Below are positions 14,097 to 21,680 of a DNA stretch of 32,151 nt, piece by piece. Under the pieces are notes generated by a model that worked only from the letters and a program-made list of their open reading frames with translations, was not told the DNA's origin and searched no databases. The stretch is from assembly GCF_001295925.1 (NCBI RefSeq), contig NZ_LJHQ01000068.1, forward strand, positions 1-32,151, written 5' to 3'. The stretch's first letter is position 1. Every line of letters starts with the position of its first letter. The translations under genes and the position numbers were made by a program. The stretch is from Allobosea sp. AAP35 (GTDB lineage: Bacteria > Pseudomonadota > Alphaproteobacteria > Rhizobiales > Beijerinckiaceae).

Positions 14097-15683
14097 ATGA
14101 CTCTCCCCGACCGCCGCCGCGTCCTGGCGGGGCTTTCAGCCGCCCTGAGCCTTTCCGCGGCGCCTTCCGTCCTGCTGGCGCAGCAGCCCGCGCCGCAGCC
14201 CGACCCCTCCGCGCAGCCGCCGCAGCCGCGCTTCGGCTTCGAGGAGGTGGTGCGCCGCGCCCGTGAGATCGCGGCGGTTCCCTATGATCCCGGTCCGAAC
14301 CTGCCCGAGCCGCTGGCGCGGCTGGATTTCGATGCCTGGCGCGACATCCGCTTTCGGCCCGATCGCGCGCTGCTCGCCCAGAACGGCTCGCCTTTCCGGA
14401 TGCAGATGTTTCATCCGGGCTTCCTGTTCACCCGGCCTGTCGTCGTCAACGTCGTGCGCGACGGCGTGCCGACGCCGGTGCCGTACGCCGCCAATCTGTT
14501 CGACTACGGCCGGGTCAAGTTCGACAAGCCGCTGCCGGTCAATCTCGGCTTTGCCGGGTTCCGCCTGCATTACCCGCTCAACGATCCGCGCATCTATGAC
14601 GAACTGATCTCGTTCATCGGCGCGAGCTATTTCCGGGTTCTGGGCCGCGAACAGCGCTACGGCCTGTCGGCACGTGGGCTGTCGATCGGCGCGGGCGGTG
14701 CCGGCGAGGAGTTCCCGATGTTCCGGGAGTTCTGGGTCGAGGCGCCCCAACCCAATGCGGAGCGCGTGACGGTCTATGCGCTGCTCGATTCGGCCTCCGT
14801 GACCGGTGCCTACCGCTTCCACATCTATCCGGACGTGGATTCGGTGGTCGATTTCGGGGCGACGCTGTTTCCGCGCAAGCCGATCGAGAAGCTTGGACTC
14901 GCGCCGCTCACCTCGATGTTCTTCACCGGCGAGAACGACCGCCGCTTCCATGACGATTTCCGCACCGAACTGCATGATTCCGACGGGCTGATGATCCATT
15001 CCGGCACAGGCGAATGGATCTGGCGGCCGCTGCGCAATCCACGGCAGCAGGCGGTGTCCTCCTTCGTCGAGCGCAATGTCCGCGGCTTCGGGCTGATGCA
15101 GCGCGATCGCGTGTTCGAGCATTACCAGGATCTCGACCTCAGCTACGAGTTTCGGCCGTCCTACTGGATCGAGCCGCAGGGCGATTGGGGCGAGGGCGTT
15201 GTCGAATTGATCGAGATGCCGACAACCGACGAGACCAACGACAACATCGTCGCGCTGTGGGCACCGAAGACGCCGCTGGAACCCGGCCGCGAGTTCTCCT
15301 TCAGCTACAAGCTGACGGCGATGCTGGATTCGAACGATCTGCATCCGGGCGGGCGCATCATCAACACCTATCAGGCCAAGCCCAAGGCGCTGGGCTCGGG
15401 CGAGCCGGTCAACGCCGGCGCGCGGCGCTTCATCATCGACTTCGCCGGCGGCGACCTCGATTATCATCTGCGGCAGCCGGAAAAGGTCGTGATCGTGCCC
15501 TCGATCGCCTATGGCCGGATCGACCGCGCCTTCATCGTGCCGAATCGGAAGACGCAAGGCTTCCGTGCCTTCATCGACATCGTCGTCGAGCCGGGGCAAC
15601 TCGCGGAGATGCGGGCCTTTCTGAGGAGCGGAGAGAAGACGCTGACCGAGACCTGGAGCTATCCCTGGCGGGCGGAGGCGTAA
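14097..15683 (+). CDS. OpgD/OpgG-family periplasmic glucan protein (MdoG family, GH186)
   Basis: The 528-residue protein begins with a twin-arginine signal (LPDRRRVLAGLSAALSLSAAPSVLLA), cleavage near residue 30. The mature part shows MdoG-family blocks: FGFEEVVRRAREIAAVPYDP, LARLDFDAWRDIRFRPDRAL, ARGLSIGAGGAGEEFPMFREFWVE, HDSDGLMIHSGTGEWIWRPL and a C-terminal immunoglobulin-like domain. OpgG/OpgD act in the periplasm on osmoregulated glucans; E. coli OpgD has been shown to be an endo-beta-1,2-glucanase (GH186). Tat export favours OpgD over Sec-exported OpgG. No opgH glucosyltransferase gene follows, unlike the usual opgGH operon. The ATG at 14097 starts the signal peptide. Confidence 0.92.
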   Translation: MTLPDRRRVLAGLSAALSLSAAPSVLLAQQPAPQPDPSAQPPQPRFGFEEVVRRAREIAAVPYDPGPNLPEPLARLDFDAWRDIRFRPDRALLAQNGSPFRMQMFHPGFLFTRPVVVNVVRDGVPTPVPYAANLFDYGRVKFDKPLPVNLGFAGFRLHYPLNDPRIYDELISFIGASYFRVLGREQRYGLSARGLSIGAGGAGEEFPMFREFWVEAPQPNAERVTVYALLDSASVTGAYRFHIYPDVDSVVDFGATLFPRKPIEKLGLAPLTSMFFTGENDRRFHDDFRTELHDSDGLMIHSGTGEWIWRPLRNPRQQAVSSFVERNVRGFGLMQRDRVFEHYQDLDLSYEFRPSYWIEPQGDWGEGVVELIEMPTTDETNDNIVALWAPKTPLEPGREFSFSYKLTAMLDSNDLHPGGRIINTYQAKPKALGSGEPVNAGARRFIIDFAGGDLDYHLRQPEKVVIVPSIAYGRIDRAFIVPNRKTQGFRAFIDIVVEPGQLAEMRAFLRSGEKTLTETWSYPWRAEA

Positions 15684-15841
15684 GCGCGCAGCGCCGGCGC
15701 CCTCACGCTCCCGCGAGCGAGGGGAACGGCCGGTATGCCAGGGCTGTTGTTGCTACGGGTCCGCACTCGGGCCCGCCGTCGCGATGAAGCGTCCCGCGCG
15801 GGCAATCCTGAAGCTAAGGCTGCGGCCGCGGAGAATATGAG

Positions 15842-16804
15842 ATGGGTCTTCTCGTCGATGGTCAGTGGCAGGACAAGTGGTACGACACCTCCAAGAGCGG
15901 TGGACGATTCCAGCGTCAGGACAGCGCCTTCCGCAACTGGGTGACGGCCGACGGCGCGCCTGGGCCGAGGGGGGAGGGCGGTTTCAAGGCGGAGGCCGGG
16001 CGCTACCATCTTTATGTCTCGCTCGCATGTCCCTGGGCGCATCGCGCGCTGATCCTGCGGGCGCTCAAGGGCCTCGAGCCGATGATCGACGTCTCGGTGG
16101 TGCACTGGCTGATGCGCGACGAGGGCTGGACCTTCGCGGAAGGCGAGGGCGTGGTGCCCGATCCGATCGGCGGAGCACAGCATCTTTACGAGGTCTATAC
16201 GCGTGCCGATCCGCACTACACTGGACGCGTCACCGTCCCTGTGCTCTGGGACAAGCACAAGGGCACGATCGTCAACAACGAATCCTCCGAGATCATCCGG
16301 ATGTTCAACACGGCCTTCGATGGAATCGGCGCCAAGGCCGGCGATTTCTATCCGCCCGCGCTTCGCGGCGAGATCGACGAGGTCAATGCGCGCGTCTACG
16401 ACACCGTGAACAACGGCGTCTACAAGGCCGGGTTCGCGACGACGCAGGATGCCTATGAGGAGGCGGTCGGACCGCTCTTCGACACGCTTGATTGGCTGGA
16501 AGCGCGGCTGGAGACGCGACGGTTCCTGATCGGCGATACTGTCACGGAGGCGGACTGGCGCCTGTTCACGACGCTGATTCGGTTCGACGCCGTCTATGTC
16601 GGGCATTTCAAATGCAATATCCGGCGCATCGGCGACTATCCGCGGTTGAGCGCCTATCTGAAGGCTCTTCTTGAGGTCGAAGGCGTGAAGGAGACGGTCA
16701 ATTTCGACCACATCAAGCGGCATTATTATGAAAGCCACGGCACCATCAACCCGACGGGGATCGTGCCGGTGGGGCCTGATTTGGAGGCGCTGTTGCGCGG
16801 GTGA
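15842..16804 (+). CDS. Glutathionyl-hydroquinone reductase (Xi-class glutathione S-transferase)
   Basis: The 320-residue protein has the Xi-class active site LACPWAHRALILRALKGLE with catalytic Cys63 and the N-terminal FQRQDSAFRNWVTADG block. It also has PVLWDKHKGTIVNNESSEIIRMFN in the thioredoxin-like domain and a helical C-terminal domain (TEADWRLFTTLIRFDAVYVGHFKCN). These enzymes remove glutathione from glutathionyl-hydroquinones using GSH in the cytoplasm, in quinone detoxification or aromatic degradation. Length matches E. coli YqjG. A GGAGAA ribosome site precedes the ATG. It ends 9 nt before a perfect 30-bp inverted repeat. Confidence 0.94.
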   Translation: MGLLVDGQWQDKWYDTSKSGGRFQRQDSAFRNWVTADGAPGPRGEGGFKAEAGRYHLYVSLACPWAHRALILRALKGLEPMIDVSVVHWLMRDEGWTFAEGEGVVPDPIGGAQHLYEVYTRADPHYTGRVTVPVLWDKHKGTIVNNESSEIIRMFNTAFDGIGAKAGDFYPPALRGEIDEVNARVYDTVNNGVYKAGFATTQDAYEEAVGPLFDTLDWLEARLETRRFLIGDTVTEADWRLFTTLIRFDAVYVGHFKCNIRRIGDYPRLSAYLKALLEVEGVKETVNFDHIKRHYYESHGTINPTGIVPVGPDLEALLRG

Positions 16805-16812
16805 GACCAGCG

Positions 16813-16893
16813 CGTCATTGCGAGCGCAGCGAAGCAATCCAGGAGGCGTCGCGCTTTATGATGCTGGATTGCTTCGCTGCGCTCGCAATGACG
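16813..16893. repeat. Perfect 30-bp inverted repeat (CGTCATTGCGAGCG type)
   Basis: The arms 16813-16842 and 16864-16893 are perfect complements with a 21-nt spacer. Sequence of the type CGTCATTGCGAGCG...AAGCAATCCAG is a widely dispersed palindrome in Hyphomicrobiales. It fills the gap between two convergent genes, the hydroquinone reductase and the Fur-family regulator, and could terminate both. Confidence 0.92.
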
Positions 16894-16900
16894 GTTGTGT

Positions 16901-17350
16901 CTAACCCTTCTTCCCCCGCGTGCCGGGAGGCTTCTTGCGCCCATAAAGCTCCAGCCGGTGGCGGACGAGTTCGTAGCCGAGTTCGGCGGCGATCCGGCGC
17001 TGCAGTTCCTCGATCGCGTCGGAGGAGAATTCGATCACATCTCCGGTCTCGATGTCGATCAGGTGGTCGTGATGCTCTTGGCCGGTGTGTTCATAGCGCG
17101 AGACTCCGTCCTCGAAGGCGTGGCGTTCGATCGCGCCTTGCGTCTCCAGCACCTTCATGGTGCGATACACCGTGGAGAGCGAGAGCGTCGGATCATGCGC
17201 GAAGGCGCGGGTGAAGATGCCCTTGGCGTCGGGGTGATCGTCGGCTTCGGCCAGCACACGCAGGATGAGCCGGCGCTGCTGCGTCATCCGCAGCCCGGCA
17301 TCCCTGAGCTGGCCCTCAAATCCGGCCACGCGGCGTTCAGTCCCTGTCAT
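16901..17350 (-). CDS. mur: Fur-family metalloregulator, probably Mur (manganese uptake regulator)
   Basis: The 149-residue protein has a winged helix (GLRMTQQRRLILRVLAE...LSLSTVYRTMKVLETQGAIERHAF) and a dimerisation domain with the metal cluster QEHHDHLIDIETGDVIEF (H93, H94, H96) and HRLELYG. No CxxC zinc site is present, as in rhizobial Fur/Mur. It is transcribed divergently from sitABCD, and in rhizobia the Fur-like protein controlling sitABCD is Mur, which responds to manganese. Operator-like TGCAA...TTGCA palindromes lie in the shared intergenic region. Classical Fur or Zur are alternatives; the SBP neighbour with Mn/Fe-type ligands argues for Mur. Confidence 0.85.
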   Translation of the reverse strand: MTGTERRVAGFEGQLRDAGLRMTQQRRLILRVLAEADDHPDAKGIFTRAFAHDPTLSLSTVYRTMKVLETQGAIERHAFEDGVSRYEHTGQEHHDHLIDIETGDVIEFSSDAIEELQRRIAAELGYELVRHRLELYGRKKPPGTRGKKG

Positions 17351-17380
17351 CGCGCCGGCATAGCAATTCTGCGTCGCATG

Positions 17381-17400
17381 TGCAAAAGCGCTTTATTGCA
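17381..17400. promoter_or_regulatory. Candidate Mur/Fur operator A
   Basis: TGCAA (17381-17385) and TTGCA (17396-17400) form an inverted repeat around a core that is itself palindromic (AAAGCGCTTT). It lies 31 nt upstream of the mur start codon and may mediate autoregulation. It shares the TGCAA/TTGCA half-sites with site B. Confidence 0.5.
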
Positions 17401-17417
17401 AATGGCTCGCAACTGCA

Positions 17418-17446
17418 TTGACAGATGCAAGTGGTTTGCAATAGCG
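17418..17446 (+). promoter_or_regulatory. sitA promoter with operator B inside the spacer
   Basis: TTGACA (17418-17423), a perfect -35 box, is followed after exactly 17 nt by ATAGCG (17441-17446). The spacer contains the inverted repeat TGCAA-GTGGT-TTGCA (17426-17440). A regulator bound there would cover both promoter elements, the classical arrangement for repression. Transcription would start near 17453, about 27 nt before the sitA ATG. Confidence 0.6.
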
Positions 17447-17479
17447 TGCTGCATGAACAGGAATCCGACAGGAGACGGC

Positions 17480-18391
17480 ATGCGTTCGCGTCGATCTTTC
17501 ATCAGCTTGAGTGCGGTCGCGCTTCTGGCGGGCGGCCTGGCGATGGGGCCGGGCGCGGCGCTGGCGCAGGAGAAAAAACTGCGCGTCGTGACCACCTTCA
17601 CGGTGATCCAGGACATCGCCCAGAACGTCGCCGGCGATGCCGCGATCGTCGAATCGATCACCAAGCCAGGTGCCGAGATCCACGATTATCAGCCCACGCC
17701 TCTGGATGTGGTGAAGGCGCAGCAGGCCGATCTCGTGCTCTGGAACGGGATGAATCTCGAACGCTGGTTCGAGCGCTTCTTCGAGAATGTGAAGGATGTC
17801 AGGAGCGCGGTGGTCAGCGACGGCGTCGTGCCCGTCAGCATCAATGAGGGACCCTATGAGGGCCGGCCGAACCCGCATGCCTGGATGTCGACGGCAAGCG
17901 CGCTGATCTATGTCGAGAACATCCGCAAGGCGATGTCGGAAGCTGACCCGGCACGGGCTTCGACTTATGCTGCCAACGCCAAGGCCTATGCCGACAAGAT
18001 CAAAGCGGTCGATGCGCCGCTGCGGGCGCGGCTCGACAAGGTGCCGCACGCACAGCGCTGGCTCGTGACCAGCGAAGGGGCGTTTTCCTATCTCGCGCGC
18101 GACTATGGTTGGCGCGAGGCCTATCTCTGGCCGATCAACGCCGACCAGCAGGGCACGCCGCAGCAGGTGCGCCGGCTGATCGATCTCGTCCGCAAGAACA
18201 AGATCCCGGCCCTGTTCAGCGAAAGCACGATCTCGGACAAGGCCTCCAGGCAGGTCGCCCGCGAGACCGGCGCGACCTATGGCGGCGTGCTCTATGTCGA
18301 TTCGCTCTCGGCGGAGGGCGGGCCGGTGCCGACCTATCTGAAGCTGCTCGAGGTGACCGTGGACACGATCGCGAAGGGCTTCGGCCAGTGA
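17480..18391 (+). CDS. sitA: Mn/Fe ABC transporter substrate-binding protein SitA
   Basis: The 303-residue product has a signal peptide with paired arginines ([19 protein letters not shown]..., cleavage after ALA at about residue 29). It is a cluster A-I metal-binding protein with ligands H68 ([11 protein letters not shown]), H133 (NPHAWMS), E199 ([14 protein letters not shown]) and D274 (LYVDSLS). The His-His-Glu-Asp set is that of Mn/Fe binders such as PsaA, and there is no His-rich loop as in zinc-specific ZnuA. The ATG at 17480 has AGGAG just upstream. It is the first gene of sitABCD and delivers metal to the SitC/SitD permeases from the periplasm. Confidence 0.93.
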   Translation: MRSRRSFISLSAVALLAGGLAMGPGAALAQEKKLRVVTTFTVIQDIAQNVAGDAAIVESITKPGAEIHDYQPTPLDVVKAQQADLVLWNGMNLERWFERFFENVKDVRSAVVSDGVVPVSINEGPYEGRPNPHAWMSTASALIYVENIRKAMSEADPARASTYAANAKAYADKIKAVDAPLRARLDKVPHAQRWLVTSEGAFSYLARDYGWREAYLWPINADQQGTPQQVRRLIDLVRKNKIPALFSESTISDKASRQVARETGATYGGVLYVDSLSAEGGPVPTYLKLLEVTVDTIAKGFGQ

Positions 18392-19332
18392 ACGCTCTGG
18401 CGGTCGGGCTTCATGAGGGCACGGCCTCGATTTCCGTCGAGGGTGTCACCGTGCGCTACACCAACGGCGTCACGGCCGTGAATGACGCCTCCTTCGCGCT
18501 GGGCGCCGGTACGATCTGCGCGCTCGTCGGCATCAACGGCTCGGGCAAATCGACCCTGTTCAAGACGCTGATGGGCTTTTTGAAGCCGGCGCGCGGTTCG
18601 GTCTCGATTGCCGGGCTCCCCGTGCGCCAGGCGCTGAAGCGCGGTCTCGTCGCCTATGTGCCGCAGGCCGAGGAGGTCGACTGGACCTTCCCCGTCCTCG
18701 TCGAGGACGTGGTGATGATGGGCCGCTATGGCCATATGGGCTTCCTGCGGATCGCGGGCCGGGCGGATCGCGAGGCGGTCGATCAGGCACTGGCGCGCGT
18801 CAACATGCTTGAGTTCCGCACCCGCCAGATCGGCGAATTGTCGGGCGGGCAGCGCAAGCGGGTCTTCCTCGCCCGGGCCCTGGCGCAGGGCGGGCAGGTC
18901 ATCCTGCTCGACGAGCCTTTCACCGGTGTCGACGTCAAGACCGAGGATGCGATCGTCGGGCTGATGCGCGAATTGCGCGACGAGGGTCGGCTGATGCTGG
19001 TCTCGACGCATAATCTCGGCTCGATCCCGGATTTCTGCGACCAGGTCGTGATCATCAACAAGACGGTGCTGGCGGCCGGGCCGACCGCGACGACCTTCAC
19101 CCATGACAATCTCCAGCGGGCTTTCGGGGGCGCGCTGCGGCATTTCCGGCTTGGTGGGGCCGATCTGCATGATGACGAGGATGAACGGCGCGTCACCGTC
19201 ATCACCGATGACGAGCGCCCGCTGGTGCTTTACGGCCGTCAGGACAGCGAGCGCATGGCTGGCGTCAAGGCAACTGGAGAACTGGCGACCGGCGAGACGG
19301 CGGATCCCGTCAAGGATCCGGCGGCGCCATGA
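18388..19332 (+). CDS. sitB: Mn/Fe ABC transporter ATP-binding protein SitB
   Basis: The 314-residue ATPase starts at a GTG that overlaps the sitA stop (GTGA). Walker A is GINGSGKST (48-56), the signature is LSGGQ (151-155) and Walker B is ILLDEP (172-177), followed by a switch His in [32 protein letters not shown] is typical of the metal-chelate ABC ATPases (MntB/SitB). A hydrophilic C-terminal tail of about 65 residues ([17 protein letters not shown]...) extends past the core and is common in rhizobial SitB. It overlaps sitC by 4 nt. Confidence 0.93.
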   Translation: MNALAVGLHEGTASISVEGVTVRYTNGVTAVNDASFALGAGTICALVGINGSGKSTLFKTLMGFLKPARGSVSIAGLPVRQALKRGLVAYVPQAEEVDWTFPVLVEDVVMMGRYGHMGFLRIAGRADREAVDQALARVNMLEFRTRQIGELSGGQRKRVFLARALAQGGQVILLDEPFTGVDVKTEDAIVGLMRELRDEGRLMLVSTHNLGSIPDFCDQVVIINKTVLAAGPTATTFTHDNLQRAFGGALRHFRLGGADLHDDEDERRVTVITDDERPLVLYGRQDSERMAGVKATGELATGETADPVKDPAAP

Positions 19333-20189
19333 TGGAACTGCTGCTGGAGCCGTTCGCCTATCAATACATGGTCCGGGCGATCTGGGTCTCGGCGCTGGTT
19401 GGCGGGGTCTGCGCCTTCCTGTCCTGCTTTCTGATGCTGAAGGGCTGGTCGCTGATGGGCGATGCGCTGGCGCATGCGATCGTGCCCGGCGTCGCGCTCG
19501 CCTATCTGCTCAAGGTGCCCTATGCGGCAGGCGCGTTCTTTTCGGGGATGCTGGCGGCATTGGCCATGGCGCTGGTGCGGGTCCGCACGCAACTGCGCGA
19601 AGACGCCGTCATCGGCATCGTCTTCACCACCTTCTTCGCCGTTGGCCTTCTGATCGTTTCGATTAATCCCACTTCGGTGAACGTCCAGTCGATCGTGCTC
19701 GGCAACATCCTGGGCATCTCGGATGAGGACGTCATCCAGGTCGCGATCATCGCCGTGGTCTCGCTCGTCGTGCTGATCGCGCGCTGGCGCGACCTGATGC
19801 TGGTCTTCTTCGACGAGAATCAGGCGCGGGCGGTCGGCCTCTCGCCGACGCGGATGAAGATCCTGTTCTTCGTCCTGCTCAGTGCCTGCACGGTTGCAGC
19901 GCTGCAGACGGTCGGGGCCGTGCTGGTCATCGCGATGGTGATCACGCCCGGCGCCACCGCCTATCTGCTGTGCGATCGTTTCGGCCGGCTGATCTGCCTG
20001 GCCGTTGCGCTTGGCGTCGTCACCAGCGCGGCCGGCGCCTATTCGAGCTATTTCCTCGACGGCTCGACGGGCGGGCTGATCGTGGTGTTCCAGACCATCC
20101 TGTTCCTGCTCGCCTTCGTCTTCGCGCCCAAGCATGGGCGGCTCGCCGCAGCGCGGGCGGCGCGCGCCGTGGCGGAGACCGCGCCATGA
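19329..20189 (+). CDS. sitC: Mn/Fe ABC transporter permease SitC
   Basis: The 286-residue membrane protein belongs to the ABC-3 family. Visible blocks are [27 protein letters not shown], the central DEDVIQ region and [19 protein letters not shown]. It has eight or nine hydrophobic segments. The ATG overlaps the sitB stop (ATGA). It forms a heterodimeric channel with SitD in the inner membrane. After its stop the operon is interrupted by about 200 nt of inverted repeat. Confidence 0.93.
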   Translation: MMELLLEPFAYQYMVRAIWVSALVGGVCAFLSCFLMLKGWSLMGDALAHAIVPGVALAYLLKVPYAAGAFFSGMLAALAMALVRVRTQLREDAVIGIVFTTFFAVGLLIVSINPTSVNVQSIVLGNILGISDEDVIQVAIIAVVSLVVLIARWRDLMLVFFDENQARAVGLSPTRMKILFFVLLSACTVAALQTVGAVLVIAMVITPGATAYLLCDRFGRLICLAVALGVVTSAAGAYSSYFLDGSTGGLIVVFQTILFLLAFVFAPKHGRLAAARAARAVAETAP

Positions 20190-20214
20190 GTTTTGCTCAG
20201 GAGGCTCGACGGTG

Positions 20215-20347
20215 TCCCCTTCCCCCCGCTTGCGGTGGGGGAGGGATAGGGATGGGGGGCGGAAAGCCGGAGCGCCGTCCTTTGTCGTTTTACCAGGCGG
20301 GACTGCCCCCCACCCCAACCATCCCCAACGCAAGCGGGGGGAGGGGG
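20215..20347. repeat. Inverted repeat inserted between sitC and sitD
   Basis: Arms at about 20215-20260 and 20304-20347 are imperfect complements (CCCCGCTTGCG...GGGATGGGGGGC with GCCCCCCACCCC...CGCAAGCGGGG), separated by about 43 nt. The rest of 20190-20390 contains no gene. The element lies inside an operon whose other junctions overlap by 4 nt, so it looks like a later insertion. In mRNA it would make a strong hairpin. Confidence 0.88.
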
Positions 20348-20390
20348 CAGGTTCGCGCCGACATCGCCCCATTCGGAGAGGGCTGACGCC

Positions 20391-21233
20391 ATGAGCCTGA
20401 TCGAAGCCTGGCTGATCGCACCGCTCTCGCATGAGTTCATGCAGCGTGGGCTCGTGGTCGCGGTGATCGTCGGCATCGTCTGCGCGGTGCTGTCCTGCTT
20501 CCTGATCCTCAAGGGCTGGTCGCTGATGGGCGATGCCGTCTCGCACGCCGTGCTGCCCGGCATCGTGCTGGCGCAGATCGCGGGCCTGCCGCTGGCGGCC
20601 GGCGCCTTCGTCGCGGGGCTGAGTTGTTCACTCGCCATCGGCTATCTCAAGGAGAACAGCCGGGTGAAGGAGGACACGGTGATGGGCATCGTCTTCTCCG
20701 GCATGTTCGCGCTGGGGCTTGTCATGTTCGTCAAGGTCGAAAGCGACCAGCATCTGCTGCATGTGCTGTTCGGCAACATGCTTGGCGTGCGCTGGGCCGA
20801 CATCGCCGAGACGGCGGCGATCGCGGTGCCGACCATCGCGATCATGCTGGCCAAGCGTCGGGACTTCCTGCTGGTCGCCTTCGATCCCGCCCATGCCAGG
20901 GCGATCGGCCTGCCGGTGCGGTGGCTGAATTTCGGCCTTTTGATGCTGCTGGCACTGACCATCGTCGCCGCGCTGAAGGCCGTCGGCATCATCCTCGTGG
21001 TGGCGATGCTGATCGCGCCGGGCGCCATCGGCTTCCTGACGACCCGGCGTTTTGATGCCATGCTGGCGGTGGCGGTCGCCGCCGCGACGCTCTCCAGCGT
21101 GCTGGGCACGATCCTCAGCTTCCATCTCGACGGAGCGACCGGGCCCTGCATTGTCGTGGTCCAGGCCGTGTTCTTCCTGGCGGCCCTGGGCTTGAATCTC
21201 CGCCGGTCGGCGCGGCGGGCTGTCGTCGCCTGA
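20391..21233 (+). CDS. sitD: Mn/Fe ABC transporter permease SitD
   Basis: The 280-residue ABC-3 permease parallels Sit[44 protein letters not shown] and VGIILVVAMLIAPGAIGFLTTRRF. Its own ribosome site (GGAGAG) follows the inserted repeat, so translation does not depend on coupling to sitC. No terminator-like hairpin with a T-run is evident after the stop before the next gene's promoter. Confidence 0.93.
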   Translation: MSLIEAWLIAPLSHEFMQRGLVVAVIVGIVCAVLSCFLILKGWSLMGDAVSHAVLPGIVLAQIAGLPLAAGAFVAGLSCSLAIGYLKENSRVKEDTVMGIVFSGMFALGLVMFVKVESDQHLLHVLFGNMLGVRWADIAETAAIAVPTIAIMLAKRRDFLLVAFDPAHARAIGLPVRWLNFGLLMLLALTIVAALKAVGIILVVAMLIAPGAIGFLTTRRFDAMLAVAVAAATLSSVLGTILSFHLDGATGPCIVVVQAVFFLAALGLNLRRSARRAVVA

Positions 21234-21265
21234 TCTGCGCTCGCGCATCCGTGATGCGTCCCGAT

Positions 21266-21290
21266 GGAATAAAGCCCTTGCGCCTGCGTT
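21266..21290 (+). promoter_or_regulatory. EcfG-like promoter of the Asp/Arg-block peptide gene
   Basis: GGAAT (21266-21270) and CGTT (21287-21290) are separated by 16 nt. The alphaproteobacterial general-stress sigma factor EcfG recognises GGAAC-N16/17-CGTT, so this matches 8 of 9 fixed positions. It ends about 80 nt before the start codon. Confidence 0.5.
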
Positions 21291-21370
21291 TTGCTTCCGC
21301 CGGTCCTCTTGTGGAGGGGCGGGATCGAGGGGCGGACACCAATGGTCCACTCCGCATTCCAGGAGTCAAA

Positions 21371-21616
21371 ATGACACTCGATGCCGATCAGCATCGCCGC
21401 GGCTTGTTGCGGATGCTTTTGGGGCTGCCGATCGCGGCGGTGCTCGGGGTCGCCACGACCACGACAGTCCATGCAGACGACGATGATGACGACGATGATC
21501 GCCGTCGCCGGCGGGTCCGCCGCAGAAGGCGCGATGACGACGACGACGATGATGATCGCCGCTCGCGCTGGCGCCGTTCGCGCCGCCGGGACGACGATGA
21601 TGACGACGACGATTGA
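21371..21616 (+). CDS. Exported low-complexity protein with three Asp8 blocks separated by Arg-rich blocks
   Basis: The 81-residue product has an N-terminal export signal (residues 1-35): RRGLLRMLLGLPIAAVLGVA, which also fits the twin-arginine pattern RRxLL, ending in a VHA cleavage site. The mature part is 46 residues of strict layout: Asp8, an 11-residue block of ten Arg and one Val, Asp8, an 11-residue block RRSRWRRSRRR, Asp8. Both Asp codons and several Arg codons (CGC, CGT, CGG, AGA, AGG) are mixed, so the pattern is not a simple DNA triplet expansion. AGGAG lies 5 nt before the ATG. No known domain is recognised; metal or polyanion binding is only a guess. It follows sitD and carries its own stress-type promoter. 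Confidence 0.75.
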   Translation: MTLDADQHRRGLLRMLLGLPIAAVLGVATTTTVHADDDDDDDDRRRRRVRRRRRDDDDDDDDRRSRWRRSRRRDDDDDDDD

Positions 21617-21639
21617 GTTCAGTCGCGTTTGAACGTTTC

Positions 21640-21670
21640 GGCCCCGCGCTCGCCATCGAGCGGCGGGGCC
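21640..21670. terminator. Bidirectional terminator hairpin
   Basis: GGCCCCGCGCTCG (21640-21652) pairs with CGAGCGGCGGGGCC (21657-21670), one bulged base, loop CCAT. It is followed by TTTGATTCATT on the plus strand and lies between two convergent genes, the Asp/Arg-block peptide gene and the transglutaminase-like gene. Confidence 0.75.
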
Positions 21671-21680
21671 TTTGATTCAT

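Noticed and set aside
14136..15599. Long open frame on the minus strand opposite the opgD-like gene (487 codons)
   Set aside because: It is antisense to a well-recognised gene, has Arg/Asp/Gln-rich composition typical of GC-rich shadow frames and no known domain.
17351..17479. Manganese riboswitch (yybP-ykoY type) upstream of sitA
   Set aside because: The predicted leader is only about 27 nt and no conserved riboswitch core is visible; a protein operator explains the region better.
19239..20546. Long minus-strand frame across sitC and the inserted repeat (435 codons)
   Set aside because: Composition is His/Asp/Arg/Gln-rich and it crosses a palindromic repeat; no domain.
21476..21616. Asp/Arg blocks as a simple DNA microsatellite
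   Set aside because: GAC/GAT and several Arg codons are mixed irregularly, so the pattern is maintained at protein level; an export signal and ribosome site also precede it.
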